NCBI GenBank assembly: GCA_002794775.1 | Contig: NBAY01000003.1 | Span: 1,426,001-1,490,000, forward strand | Length of the DNA stretch: 64,000 nucleotides | Source of the DNA: Porodaedalea pini | Taxonomy: Eukaryota > Basidiomycota > Agaricomycetes > Hymenochaetales > Hymenochaetaceae | Direction: 5' to 3' | Shown: positions 34,978 to 46,900 of the stretch, piece after piece | How positions within the stretch are numbered: position 1 is the first letter of the stretch | Layout: every line of letters begins with the position of its first letter | Notes under the pieces: model-generated | The model's input: only the letters and a program-made list of their open reading frames with translations | Told to the model about the DNA's origin: nothing | The model's database searches: none | Made by a program: the position numbers and the translations under genes

Positions 34978-35344
34978 CCTCGTTCAGATTCTTTCTCCCT
35001 CTGAAGCCGCCTTGCACGCTTCTCAGCCATAATTCTTGCGAGTTCTTCCTTCAGCGCAGCTTGATCTACCGGGAGATCCTGTTCAGAAATAGTAGTTTGA
35101 GCGCGGGTCCAAGCAGAAGTAGCTCTAGAAACATCGTACACGATGGGTACTCTCCAGCGGCGGAAATATCCTCTCCTTGTACTGCAACAGGTTGGCTGAA
35201 ATCAAAGTCTGTCGGACATATGTGGGCACTTACCGGCAAGACATTTTGAGTGTACCACTCTGGCTTTCCGTAGTGGACCATGGCGGCAACGGGCATAGTC
35301 AAGTACAATGCGAATCTGAAGAACTCAAGAAGAGGGCCAGCCAT
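34968..35344 (-). CDS. PET100: Cytochrome c oxidase assembly protein Pet100
   Basis: A small inner-membrane chaperone for complex IV assembly. Exon 1 (35344-35234) encodes MAGPLLEFFRFALYLTMPVA with AMVHYGKPEWYTQNVLP, the N-terminal membrane helix typical of the family. The next exon gives YKERIFPPLE. The last exon contains LPVDQAALKEELARIMAEKR and a Lys/Arg-rich end, RARRLQREKESERGQN. The joint between exons 2 and 3 is unclear. The obvious acceptor before the LPVDQ stretch breaks the frame. Another acceptor (CCGGTAG) keeps it but drops LPVD. The stop codon at 34970-34968 lies inside the opposite coding sequence. Confidence 0.85.
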
Positions 35345-35544
35345 TGTGACCGTGTGGCGTCGTCCAACGTTGAGCGGTTGTGAGTGAAGGCTGAAGAAAA
35401 GCGGCACTAAAGCGAACGCGCCGATCCTTTGTACTACATAGTCCGCCTCTGTCGTCTCAGGCTTGAAAGATGGCCACCACTACAGCATCGATCGCGTGGA
35501 CAGCGCGTATAAGGCTGTAGAAAACAAGTCCTATACTCGTCGAC

Positions 35545-38500
35545 ATGAAGAACCCGTTTAAGCTCTCTCAGAAACCTCCGCCATCCGACGCTATTTCCCC
35601 AGCCGCTGCCAGCAGCACACTGTCAGTCGGCCTGCATCCTAGATTCAACGTGACAGTTTCACCGGTGCCTCATCCGACTCCTTATTATCGCACAGCCATT
35701 CTCGCGACAAAGGACGCTCTCCTGCTTCGCCCAGTCGTACCCGGAGTCTCAAGTCCACATTCCTGCGTTCGTATATCATGGGGCGACACTTTTGAAATAG
35801 AGGAACTGTCGGGCCATGCGGAAGGTACCAACGATGCCTGGGATGATGCAGCGATCGTCTTCGGCATTCTTGGATGCCTAAGGCTTACAACGGGTATGTT
35901 ATTATACTTGAATGTACAAAAGAAAATCAAATGTTGAACCTTGCGGGGGGAAGGCGCATATATCCTCGTCATAACGGCTAAGACTGACATCGGAAATTGT
36001 ACGTTCTCTACATGTACGTCTTCAACCCATCCTGCATTTGCTTATTGCATGCTTTCCAGTTCTTGATAGCCGTAATGAAGTGTATGGCGTGAAGTCTGTG
36101 TCGGCCATCCCATTGCGAGAATCTCGAGCACGGACGATCCTAAATACCATCGCTGTAAAACATAACCAGGCCAACATGTTCGCTGAACCTCTAGCATCTG
36201 AAACCTCCGACCTCTCTGACGTAGTAGAAACCCTTGAAAGCGAGGGTCAAGAATCAAGTTTTCCAGCACAGACCACCAAAGTCAAATTCTCAGATATTCA
36301 CGACATAAAGATCATGTCGCCACTCCCAGATTCTGAATTCCGGTCTTCATCTCCTGCCTCATCTATCAATTCTTCCGTGTCCTCTGGTGCATCTACTCCG
36401 ATTTCCGATGAGGATAGGGTATCGCCCGTCGCGAAAGCTCTTGCATCTCGTCTCTCCTTTTGGACCCGCCTGTCTCGACGGCAGTCAATAAATTCTTCAG
36501 ACCAAGCAGAGGAGCAGACACTTCGAGGAACAAACCAGGACAACTTGGAAGGCTCTAACAAGGAACCGGCAGAAGTTTTACAGGAGATACTCAACGCCAC
36601 CTCACCGACACCGACTACCTCTGAGGAACGGCAGAGTGAGTTAGACCAGAAGATCCTGAAGGAGTGTATCAAAGAATTTACTAAGGGTAGCATGTTCTTT
36701 GCTTATAACTTCGGTACGTTATCTCAAAAGAGCTACTTTTAGTTACACAAATTTTATTGAATGCTAAGCGCCCCTTTGCCTTTATCTTCGACTTTCCATA
36801 AGACATAACCACGTCCTTGCAACACAAACAGCACGAAGTGGCAAGATTAAAGCGAAGGGCTGTGTCGCAGGTCAAGAAAACTGTTTCGAGTGCGTCAGAG
36901 TCGACAGAGATGGAGCGTTGCGACGTTTTAGCCGAACCTTATTCCACTCTCCCTTTATGGCGCCGAGTGACCAAACAATTTTGGTGGAATGAGTCCATGC
37001 TTCAGCCATTTATTGACGCCGGTGTAAGTCTGGTATCTGCGGAGTTGTCGCTTAGCTCACTTCTCGACAGCTTCACTCCTACGTGCTTCCGGTCATGCAA
37101 GGCTTTTATCAAATGACTTCCTTTCATGTTCCCAGGGAACCAGAATCTTCAGAAACTGGTGAAAGCGCAATTGTTGACTACATTGTTGTTTCAAGACGTT
37201 CAAGGGGTCAGTACATATGTCATCTCAGTAAGTGTGCAGAGTCTTCCTGACATCAATGTTCAGAGAGAGCTGGTCTTCGATATCAAAGAAGAGGGGTCGA
37301 CGACGATGCCAATGTGGCCAACTTTGTCGAGACAGAATCTGTTGTTCGCGTTGAGGTGAGTTAAGTATCTGCAACAAGCAGCGTGTAAGCTCAAGCTCTT
37401 CGGACATACAGCGAGAGGGAAAACCGAATGTATTCAGTTATATCCAAATAAGGGGTTCAAGTACGTCGCATAATATTTATTTACTGCTATAGGTTATTTT
37501 AGATACTCATGGCATGGTTCAGTTCCTCTCTTCTGGACGCAGTCAGGCTACAACCTCAAGCCACCACCAGTATTGAACCCTGATCGGACGCATGAGCAAA
37601 ATCTTGTAGCTCTTCGACGACACTTCTCAAAGACCATTCCTCGTTACGGACCACACGTACGGAGGCCGCGAAATTTCTCTCGATAAATAACGTTGCTAAT
37701 GTGATATACGCAGACCATCGTGAACCTTGCGGAACAGCATGGGAAAGAAGGCGCTATAACAAGTGCATATCGTGATTATGTTAACGAATTAGGCTCGAAG
37801 GATGTCCGGTATGCAAACTGTTTGTCATTCTCACAGTCATCTAACCCTGCAAAAACACCGGGCATCTTGGCAGGTACACTGAGTACGACTTTCATAACGA
37901 AACGAGAGGCATGCATTATGAAAACATTGCAAGTCTCATTATTAGACTGAGCAAAGCGTTTGACGCACAGGGGTAAATGGTTCTCTGACAAAACATGGTT
38001 AAGCAATGCTGAGAGCTATTTCTCAGGTTCACCTGGATCTCTGGCGGTGTCTTGATGAGCGAGCAGAAAGCAGTCTTTCGCGTGAATTGCATTGACTGTC
38101 TAGACAGGACAAATGTCGTTCAGGTTCGATTCAAATTTTACAGAATGACAACGTATACTGACCACTAGTTTCCTGTCAGTCTGCCTTTGCGAGGCATCTG
38201 CTCGACAAGCAGCTTAGTGCCGTGGCCTTACTAAACCCTGCTGGTCTTGGTCGGTCGGAGACCGACATCGTCTTCAACGACGTATGGGCGAATAATGGGG
38301 ACGCCATCAGCAGAGCATATGCGGGTTTGTTTTTTCTCGTGATAAAACTAGAAAGCCATTTATCTGATGGACTATCCACGGATGCAGGTACATCGGCGTT
38401 GAAAGGCGACTATACACGAACAGGCAAACGAGACTTGACTGGGTTGCTTAATGACGGCATGAACTCTCTGGCGAGAATGTACTCTTCTACTTTCAGCGAC

Positions 38501-39514
38501 TGGTTCTCGCAAGCAGTCATCGATTTTCTGCTTGGTAATCGGACGCTCTCTGTTTTCTCTGAATTCCTCGAGAAGCTACAATCAACAGATCCTAGGGAGC
38601 GTATCCGAACTGAAGTCATTCGGACGGAAGCCATCGCCGACTCTGTCTCACGCGTTCTTTCAGAGGGGGAGCGCTTGCTTTCTGGGTGGACGCTTCTATC
38701 TCCAGCAGAACCTAACACCAGAATCAGTGTCAAACTAGAAGAAAAGGTCCTTCTTTTGGTAAGGAAGTTTCGAACAGTTCTTAAAACTGTTCTAAAAGCG
38801 ATCTTAGAGTGTCCGTGCACTCTATATCATTAGTTACGATTATACACTTGAAAAAGTGGCCCGATACTCTCGCATTCCCCTCAACCAAATCACGAGCATT
38901 ACAAAGGGTGAGAAAGTCCTAGAGTAATGATGGAGCCGGTGGACTAGTACTCACTTTTCTTCGAAGGAACGTATATTTTATCTCCGCTGGAGGAGGGGAG
39001 CAGAGATCCGCTGCAAAATTACGGGTTTATGGTTAACTACTTGACTTCGGGCGAGAGTATGCGCGTCTCAAGTTACTCGCTGCGCAACAGTGTCGAAATG
39101 GTTGCAGATTCTCCACCTACCACGCCTACATTATCTGGGCGGCCCAGCACTCCGAAGAGGGGAAGCAGTGTTCTTTCGCGGATACTCATTAACACTGCAG
39201 CTGAGCGCGGAGACGTGACCTCCTTTGCGGCGTTCAAAGCCTTACCTGTTGATCCTGCTCGCTCCCGACGTATGACAGGAAGTTTCGAAGAAAGTGCTAG
39301 CGATCTCACCTGGGCAAGTACATGTAAGCAGGCTGTTGATACAATGGTGGACATGATTTTCCAGGCTGTGCTCGCGATCAAGGACGTTGGAGGGGAAGAA
39401 GGGGGTTTCATTACGTCGAAGCCTATTGTCAGTCTCGAGGATGCTCAGCGGGCGACAACTGTGACGGCGAAAATGGAGTACGGAATCAAAAGGCTCCTAT
39501 GGTTAGGTAGTTGA
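35545..39514 (+). CDS. Sac-domain phosphoinositide phosphatase, Sac2/INPP5F-like
   Basis: A membrane-trafficking lipid phosphatase; Sac2-type enzymes remove 4-phosphate from PI4P. The order is an N-terminal Sac region (RTAILATKDALLLRPVVPG, WGDTFEIEEL, FGILGCLRL), a long Ser-rich insert (about 36200-36600), MFFAYNFD and TTSLQHKQ. After these come LPLWRRVTKQFWWNESMLQP, AYRDYVNELG and the catalytic RVNCIDCLDRTNVVQ (Cx5R) near 38080. LLNPAGLGRSETDIVFNDVW and ALKGDYTRTGKRDLTGL follow. The end carries the hSac2-type homology domain (YGFMVNYLTSGESMRVSSY), which sets it apart from yeast Sac1. No membrane helix is seen at the C-terminus, unlike Sac1. A possible alternative last intron from 39505 would shift the stop to 39604. 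Confidence 0.83.
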
Positions 39515-39634
39515 CCTCGCGTCAATCGAGTGACAAGGCTGCATGAAGTCTATTACATAATGCGCCACAATATTATCTTCCAAGATGAATGCGAGAAACC
39601 ATAAAACATATGCAATAAACATTGGAAAAGTAAG

Positions 39635-42514
39635 TTACGAGCGTCCGTCGTGTCCGCGATCAATTGAGATACTGCGTTCCGAGCCTGTCCCATTCATCGA
39701 AGCCTGGCGACGAAGAGACCTACGCGGACGAACTTGCAGTGAAGGTATAGACGAAGGTGCTCGAGCAGAGTCAACTGCCGATATAGAGCTACTCGACTGC
39801 TTTTGCAGGAGGCGACTGGGTATTCGTATCTTGAGAGGTGAAACCGAAGGTTTCGACCCCACTGCTTCATTCGTGAGATGCGAACGAGAAATAAAACCCT
39901 CAGAACCAGTACCGCGTTTACCATTCATTGTCGGCGCGGATTGGTTCGTCCTTGGGCCGCGGAGCGGATGAGCACCAGTCACCGTAGAGATGGACTCCTT
40001 GGACTTTGAGCCATGATGTGATGTAGTGTGGGAGACTGCAGCATGAGTGGAACGTGACGAACGGACACCGTTTATCCTCCTTTCTTGCTTGGAGATTTAG
40101 TGGATGACGTCGACGTCTGAGTCGCGGATCGATTGAAACGAATTGCAACTTGCTCCTTTCGATGGTTTCTTTGTTTCGAGTCCAACTACATCATGATCAG
40201 AACGAGCGCAGAATTCTAAAGAACTTCACACACATTCTTGACAACAGTCGCGGCAATTTGTGTATTTATACGTTCTGTGTTCTGTCGCTTTAAGCGGTCA
40301 CGCTCATGTCGTCCCGTTTGTGTATACTTCTCGATGGGACGGCTCTGAAGTTGCGGAGTTCGAAGTCCAGTTTGCAGTCGACAAAGTAGCTGTTGATCAG
40401 TCACGTCAGAGTCATTCAAGTAAGCGGCCGTAAAATCTAGTCACCCCGGCAACCTGCAGGGAGTCGTCGTCACTGTCCAGAAGACAATCGTTCAGCTTCA
40501 GTGGTGGAGGATGGTCATTTTGATCGTCCAAAGAGCTCAATGAAGTGAGAGGAGATGAGGCGATACTGATATTTTCGCTGAAAGGGATGATTTAATATGT
40601 TATAGTGCAGAGAGGCGCACAATGACGAACCGTAGTCTGCTCGTTCTTTGCTGCCTGATCTTACCCCAGAAGTCCAGGACAATGATACGCTCTGGCACTC
40701 GGTACTTCCGCCCGTTAATAAGAACTTCATCGACAGACATTTTCTCCTCTGAATGACTCGGGACTTCTGAGCTGATAACTTCGATGTTGCCGTTATTGCT
40801 TTGACGCGTATCTGTGATGTCAATTGGCGGGGCGGCTGCTCTCGGTGTACGCATTTTCGGCTATGAATTGGCCTGTCAGCTCATTGACAGCTCTTAATGC
40901 CTGACAAAGGACATACCGCGCTGCTACTAGCATGATTAGGACACTTCCATTTCCGATTTAGTGGAGGCAGAGAAACCATTGGAGGATCCAAGCAATCAAC
41001 ATGCCAATGCAAGGAACAGAAATCGCAGGAGATTAGGCTTTTCCAGCGATTCGAGTGAGATAGGCCAGTTGATGCTTGACGTAGTCTGTTTGTCGAAGGA
41101 CCGATGGTAGGGTCATCTGGAAGGGCTGATTTCCCGCATTGAAAGCAAATCACCGGAGCACCCTTATTGTCTTTGAGTCGATAAGGATCACGTTCCTCGC
41201 CGAGTCCATGGCGCCTGTAACGCATTTTGTAAGTAAGGTGACCTACTCGTCGAGGGAAGCACAACAGACCCTATCCGAATAGCTTTGACTGAAGAGCTGT
41301 CCTCGTACGTCCCGCCTGGTCCTGTACCAACTATTTGTAACATCAGAGCTGTAACATACCCACCACTGAAGATGCTCTCACCGTCACGGAAGAAAGATCG
41401 AATTTCTTCTGGCAGGCGAAATTCGGTAGGGATGATATTTTGAAGCTGTTGAATCAAAGGAGAAAGAAAGGTATGCGATGGCTTTGCAGGAGGGCCCTAA
41501 CAGGTAGCAATCTGCATGAAATACCCTTTATCGATAATGAGGTAAACAGCACTCACTTGGTCTAGTCTACAGCCAGGACAATACCAACTTTCTTCCCCTT
41601 CTGGGAAATCGGAAGGGTCCATTGGCGGATCAAGGCACCATAAGTGGAACGCACGAGGACATCCGTCGCAGTACACGAGAGCACCGACCGAGCTGCATGA
41701 TGAGCAGTGGTCTTCGTTCTTCTGGGATGTAATGGAACGTTAACATAGTCAAATATCTGACGATATCGAGCACACTCACCGGCGCAGCCGGTATGTCAGA
41801 AAGCTGTAGGGTGACAGGCTCCTCCTTCACACCCACTTGAGCCAATTTCTCTGATTTTTCTTTCTCTTTTCCCTTGCCCTTCCCATTCATCTTTCGAGAG
41901 CCGTTTCCAGACGCACTCTGTACATGAGTTTCTCCGTTGAGCGGAATGGAAGCCGATCTTGAATGTGACGTGGATCGATCCTCGTCGTTGAAGGCAGCGA
42001 TATCATCCAGTTCGAGAAGTGACGACGCAGCGTCCACTTCCGAAATCGACGCCTGATCGTTAAGACCGGTACTTCCTACAAGATGCCTCGCTGACGCTCG
42101 CTGAGCACGATTTGAAAGGCTTTTGAGTACGGCAGTTCAAACCGACATGGGTTCAGTAGCAGAAGTTTCGATGGACATGCGTTCAAAGATGTTGTTAGAG
42201 AAGCGACATATAGACAGAAACGAGAAGGCATACCTTTTATCCATGCGAGCGCGTTTCCGACGAGGTCCGATCTCGTCCAGCGCCATTGCAGCCATTCCTC
42301 CCGCGAAACCGGTATATGTCGTCCCGGGGTCAGAGAGAGGGAGATATGAGGGCACAGCAAGCTTCCTGGGTTCGTTCTTTTTTGAAAGCTGACGGATGGA
42401 CTCTAGTGAAGGAGGACCAGGTAAAATCTCAGTCGCGAGAGTCGGGTCGCCTTCGAGGTGCGGAGGGTGTAACACAGGCAAAATGTTAAGAAGGCATGCC
42501 GGGACAGAAGTCAT
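39635..42514 (-). CDS. Two-PHD-finger chromatin protein, Rco1/Cph1-like (Rpd3S subunit)
   Basis: Probably the PHD subunit that guides the Rpd3S histone deacetylase to transcribed chromatin. The N-terminal region holds LEGDPTLATEILPGPPSLES and a basic stretch, RKRARMDKR. PHD finger 1 has DHCSSCSSVGALVYCDGCPR with AFHLWCLDPPM and WYCPGC. PHD finger 2 is an extended form: ICFQCGKSA, a Ser/Thr insert, SLISCDFCSLHWHVDCLDPP and KWKCPNH. The C-terminal part is disordered and rich in Ser/Arg/Pro, ending DRGHDGRS. Paired PHD fingers of this spacing fit Rco1 and PHF12. Cti6 has one PHD and fits worse. The function is inferred from family resemblance only. Confidence 0.7.
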
Positions 42515-43915
42515 CTTTGAGACTTGGACGACTGAGATTGCCGCGTCCTCTGGCCGGACGGCCAGGCAGTTTGCAGGAGGCTCCGCTCACAAGGATGTGT
42601 ATGCCACCAGTTATCAGAGCTCGCCGTTATCGTTCGAAACAGAAATCGCGGCGCGACACTGGTTCTTTCACTGGCACCGCAGCGTTCGATGTCAGTTCTC
42701 AGGTACAAGTCTCTACACACTTAACGCAGATGTATATTAACAAAAACTGCAGTCATTTACAAGACTATGCCGTTATGCTTTAGGCTATCAGGATCAGTGA
42801 AATGAGAATGAACTCGCAACAAAGAATGACTTCAGTATATGTCTCCCCGTCATCGCCCTCCCTCCTCCCACCCAACCTGAAGTCCATATAGACAGATGCC
42901 ACTACCACCTGCACGAGTTCTATGTAAAAGAACATCAGACGACACGCACAGCTGACAGGGAAAGTCCACACACCTTATAGGTCGAAGGATGATAGATAAT
43001 ATTGGATACAACAGAAACGACCCTTATCGCTCAGATGCGGCGACTCGTAGAATAAAGGGAGTCTAGAACAATGCATAATAATCGTTGGCTGTGCTCAATT
43101 CAACCACAGCAGCAGGTCCCTTGACTCTTTCTTTCATGCATATAAGTCAGCTCGATACATTCTCAGAGGAACAAGATGCTCACCAGAGTGTGCCAAAGGA
43201 GTTTAGCATGAAGTTCCATAGATGTTACGACATAACCAGCATACGCTTTGTGAAACATTCTAACCCATTGGCAAAGTCGGCCAAATGTCCGAGAAGACGA
43301 TGCCCAAGTTCATTTCTTCTGAGGTAGAGCAGTAAACCTAAAGACCTATTGTTTGGCGAAGTGATCTAGCGTATTGAATACTGCAGTGGCCCAAAGTAAG
43401 AGGTGACAGCTGAGGGCGCTGACGACACAACTTGAAGCAGTGTAGCTTTCCAGGTGCTTTCCAGTACGGGAGCGGCCTCAGTGTATAGATAGTAGTACGA
43501 TCGTATTCAGTGGAATGCTAGAAGGTGCAAAGGCATGCTCATCGTTTCAAGCCGATAGAGTGAACGAGGTAAGAAGTGTTAATAAGAAAGGTGGAAGACA
43601 GGGGGCGAAGCGAAGCGACCACCCACGAGGCGACAAATACGAATCAAGACTGCGCGTGCCGCTCCCGCTCCCGCTCCCGTTCCTCCTGCGTACTTAGAGC
43701 TCACTGCTAAGCCGCCGACTTGCCGAGGCCCGGCTCGTAACAAATTTGATGAAGCAAACGACGCCGCACTGGACTTGTTGTTACAATATATTACACTCGG
43801 CTAACCTGGCCAAAACGAAGACAGGAGTCACGAGTCAGTTTAAGACGAAAAATCAGTATCGATTACATGAAGACTTTAGGAAAGCAATCGTAAACAAGTA
43901 CGAATCATACGTAGA
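42515..43915. other. Tandem intergenic region
   Basis: 1401 bp lie between the PHD-gene start and the myosin stop, both on the minus strand. They should hold the PHD-gene promoter and the myosin 3' untranslated region. A short CTCCCG repeat sits near 43660. Frames on both strands up to 95 codons have no recognisable domain, and no transposon ends were found. Confidence 0.45.
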
Positions 43916-46900
43916 CTACGCTACCAGAGCTGCAAGCCGACGCAAATGTGAAACATTAAGGTATGCTGGTACATATGTTTCCAGACCTGATACTTCTCGA
44001 GGCAAAGGAACCTCGTAAGGTCCTACTTCTTCAGTCTCCGGGGCGAGAAGGAGGTGATCGTTACGGTCATTAGGAACAACTCGCGACGCAACCACTCGAA
44101 GAATTTCGGGTGAAATGGGATTCTGCGCCAATTCTGAGCATCGCCACCGACATGATTAAAAAGTAAGAACGGCGTACCTCGTAATCGGCAACAAAATAAT
44201 TGGTGCACATCCGCTGGATCTGGGATGGACTCAGCATCCAACAAACATCGTAAATTATCTCGATATCTGCAGCAGTTGCCTATTTGAATGCTTATCAATA
44301 TCCGAGGTACAAAAGCTCGCAAAAGACGAACCTTCTTCAGTTGTAGAAGCTTCGTTGCCTGCATGAGGTGCTCCAATTGCAAGGTGCCTTCCGGCATATT
44401 ATGTGACTTGCACCACTCTTCAATCCGGGTGATGTTATATTGGATTTGCATGGCTAGACATTGTGTTAAGACCAAGATCAGGAAACCCCGATAAAAGAAT
44501 CTACGTACCTCGCTTCCATGAGCAGAAGTTACGACGCATCAAGAGATCATTGAAGCTCATGACGCCAATCAATTTCAAAAGCTCAGTTATGACCTGTTGC
44601 ACGACGGATTCCTCCATGAAATAACTCCTCAAACTTTTCCAGACCTTATTTAAGAGGTTCAGAACGTCATCCATGCTGTATGCTGGAGTGGAATTTGAGC
44701 TCAGCAGCCTATTAAAAAGTCGCCCACTGCCATCGCTAGTCGTGAAGCCAGGTAACGACTGGCTCTCGATAAGCGCAGGAATGACCATTTTCGACAATCG
44801 CTTCTTGCTTTCCAACATCCATGTATGATAGATGTTATACTCCAAGCTGTCGAGATCGTGCTTTACCATAGTCACAAGACGCTCGTAATCAGACCAGTCG
44901 AACTCCCGTCCAGCAGGTTCTCCTCCTGGTCCTATGCCCTGTAACATATCGCTCTCGGCAACACAAATGAATGAAAGCATTTCATGCACGTTCGAAAGCC
45001 AGAATATCCCAGGAATGATAGCATCCTCGCCTTGGTAAGACTATTCAGGTCCATAAGTATTCAAATGTATGATAAATCGTCGAGACACGTACCATAACGT
45101 GAGTCTGAACTGTTTGCATTACGTTTGCGAGGAAACGCTCGCTTTCTGGAATGAGGCCATATTTCCACATCTCGTTCGTCACAAGGCTGATGAGATTGGC
45201 TGGGAAGAGAATTTCCTTGACGGCGGAAGGATTCGTCAAGCTTGGCGCAGGGATTTTCAGTCCACGAACGAGTCCATCCAAGATATCCTCGTCTAGGCGT
45301 TTGGCATCGAGCATGAGCTTGATCTTTTCCTCTGCAGGATCGTCGTAGATCTCCGACAAACCATTGGGTGACTTAAAGCGAGGCAGAACGTCCTGTCCAT
45401 TGAATGCAACAGATACTGCACGAGGGTTGCCGTTCTGGTTGCGTTTAGCAGACATCATCACCTCATCGACAGAAGTACGATGCTCCGATGGATCCAAGGA
45501 ATATACACCAGCAGAACTATGTCTTCTCTGATGACGCTTTGCAGCGGATGAATTCCCATTAGTTGTGATGGGCGTCTCGGTAGTGCGCAAATTGGGTGCA
45601 AAGGAAGGCGAAACTGGAGGATCAATTCGAGCTCCTCGTGTCAAGGCATTCAAGGCATTGGCTCTATTCAACTGCTCCCTCAAATTGCTCACCTCACTTT
45701 TGAGGGTTGCAATGACAGAGTTGTCTTCTGATCGAGCAGGTGCACTGTCAACAACCTTCTGCTGCGCTTCTATTTTAGCCGCGTGCGAACGAAGATCTTC
45801 CGTTAACTTCTGGACAACTGCCTCCTTCTCAGTGAGTCGAGACAAAGCATCGGCCAGCCTCGCTTCGATATCTTGCTTCGCACGGAGCAACTCGTCGCGC
45901 TTCGTCAACTCCACCTGAGAAACATGCAGATCGGTCTGTAGTTGTTTCGCTTTCGAATCCGATTCTTCGTGGCGCGAAATCCATAGCTGTAGCTGTAGTT
46001 CGAGTTCTGTCAACCTCGCTTGGAGCTCCTTTTTCTCGCTCGTTCGTTCCTGTAGGCGCTGGGTGAGCTCGACAACCTTGTTTTCGAGATTGTACGATAT
46101 CTCCTTGAACTTGTTGATAGACCGAGCTTCGGCCCTGAGAGCTTTGAGCTCCTTGCGAGCCAACCGTCTGCGCAAACATGACTGTAGATAGATGATGTGC
46201 TTGACATCAGTCCTGAATTGCCGACGAACCATCCTGCATAGCACCTGTTTTAATTACAATCTTCAAGACGTTGTTTCACGTTCTCACCTTCCCCGGAAAA
46301 GGCTTTGCAAAAGAATCGCCGCGTGCGAGTATCTTGCTTCTTTATAACGCTTCCGTGCAGCTGCGCCACGTATGTCTGTAAGAGAAAGGCAATTAGGTGA
46401 AACCTACACCTCACGCAAAGTAAATACTCACGACTCTGGACTGAGATGATTGCGCGGCGTATTGTTAAGAACCTTCTTCGCTGTAGGAATCGTCGAATAA
46501 CAGTTTGTAGCTTGCGGGCCGATACTTCGCGTCGAATGTTAGCAACCAATCTTCTAGCCAGAATTCCGCGCCACCACGTCTGGATCTTGATGGCAGCTCT
46601 ACGCATGTTCTGATACTTCTTTACCGCGAGCTTCCTCCGGACGTTCTTCTGGACCAGAGTCACAAGAGCGTTCAATTTTTCGGAGCGCAGCGATTCGAGA
46701 GCAGCTAGCATGCCCGCCCGGAAGAATATTTTGGTGAGGCCTGCTTGATATTTATCTTCGTCATTGATCGTCTTCTTCAAGATGAGCGAACACAAAGGTT
46801 TTATCTCAAGATTTTTAATCATTGGGCTCCAGTCACTCGAAGGAACGAGCATATAATATCTAAAGGAGCCATTAATAATGCACCATACTTGTGTGTGCGG

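Noticed and set aside
36298..36693. Minus-strand 131-codon frame in the Sac2-like gene
   Set aside because: It lies opposite the Ser-rich coding insert, and its composition mirrors that low complexity.
43655..43685. CTCCCG short repeat as a possible regulatory array
   Set aside because: Only about four units long. It looks like an ordinary microsatellite.
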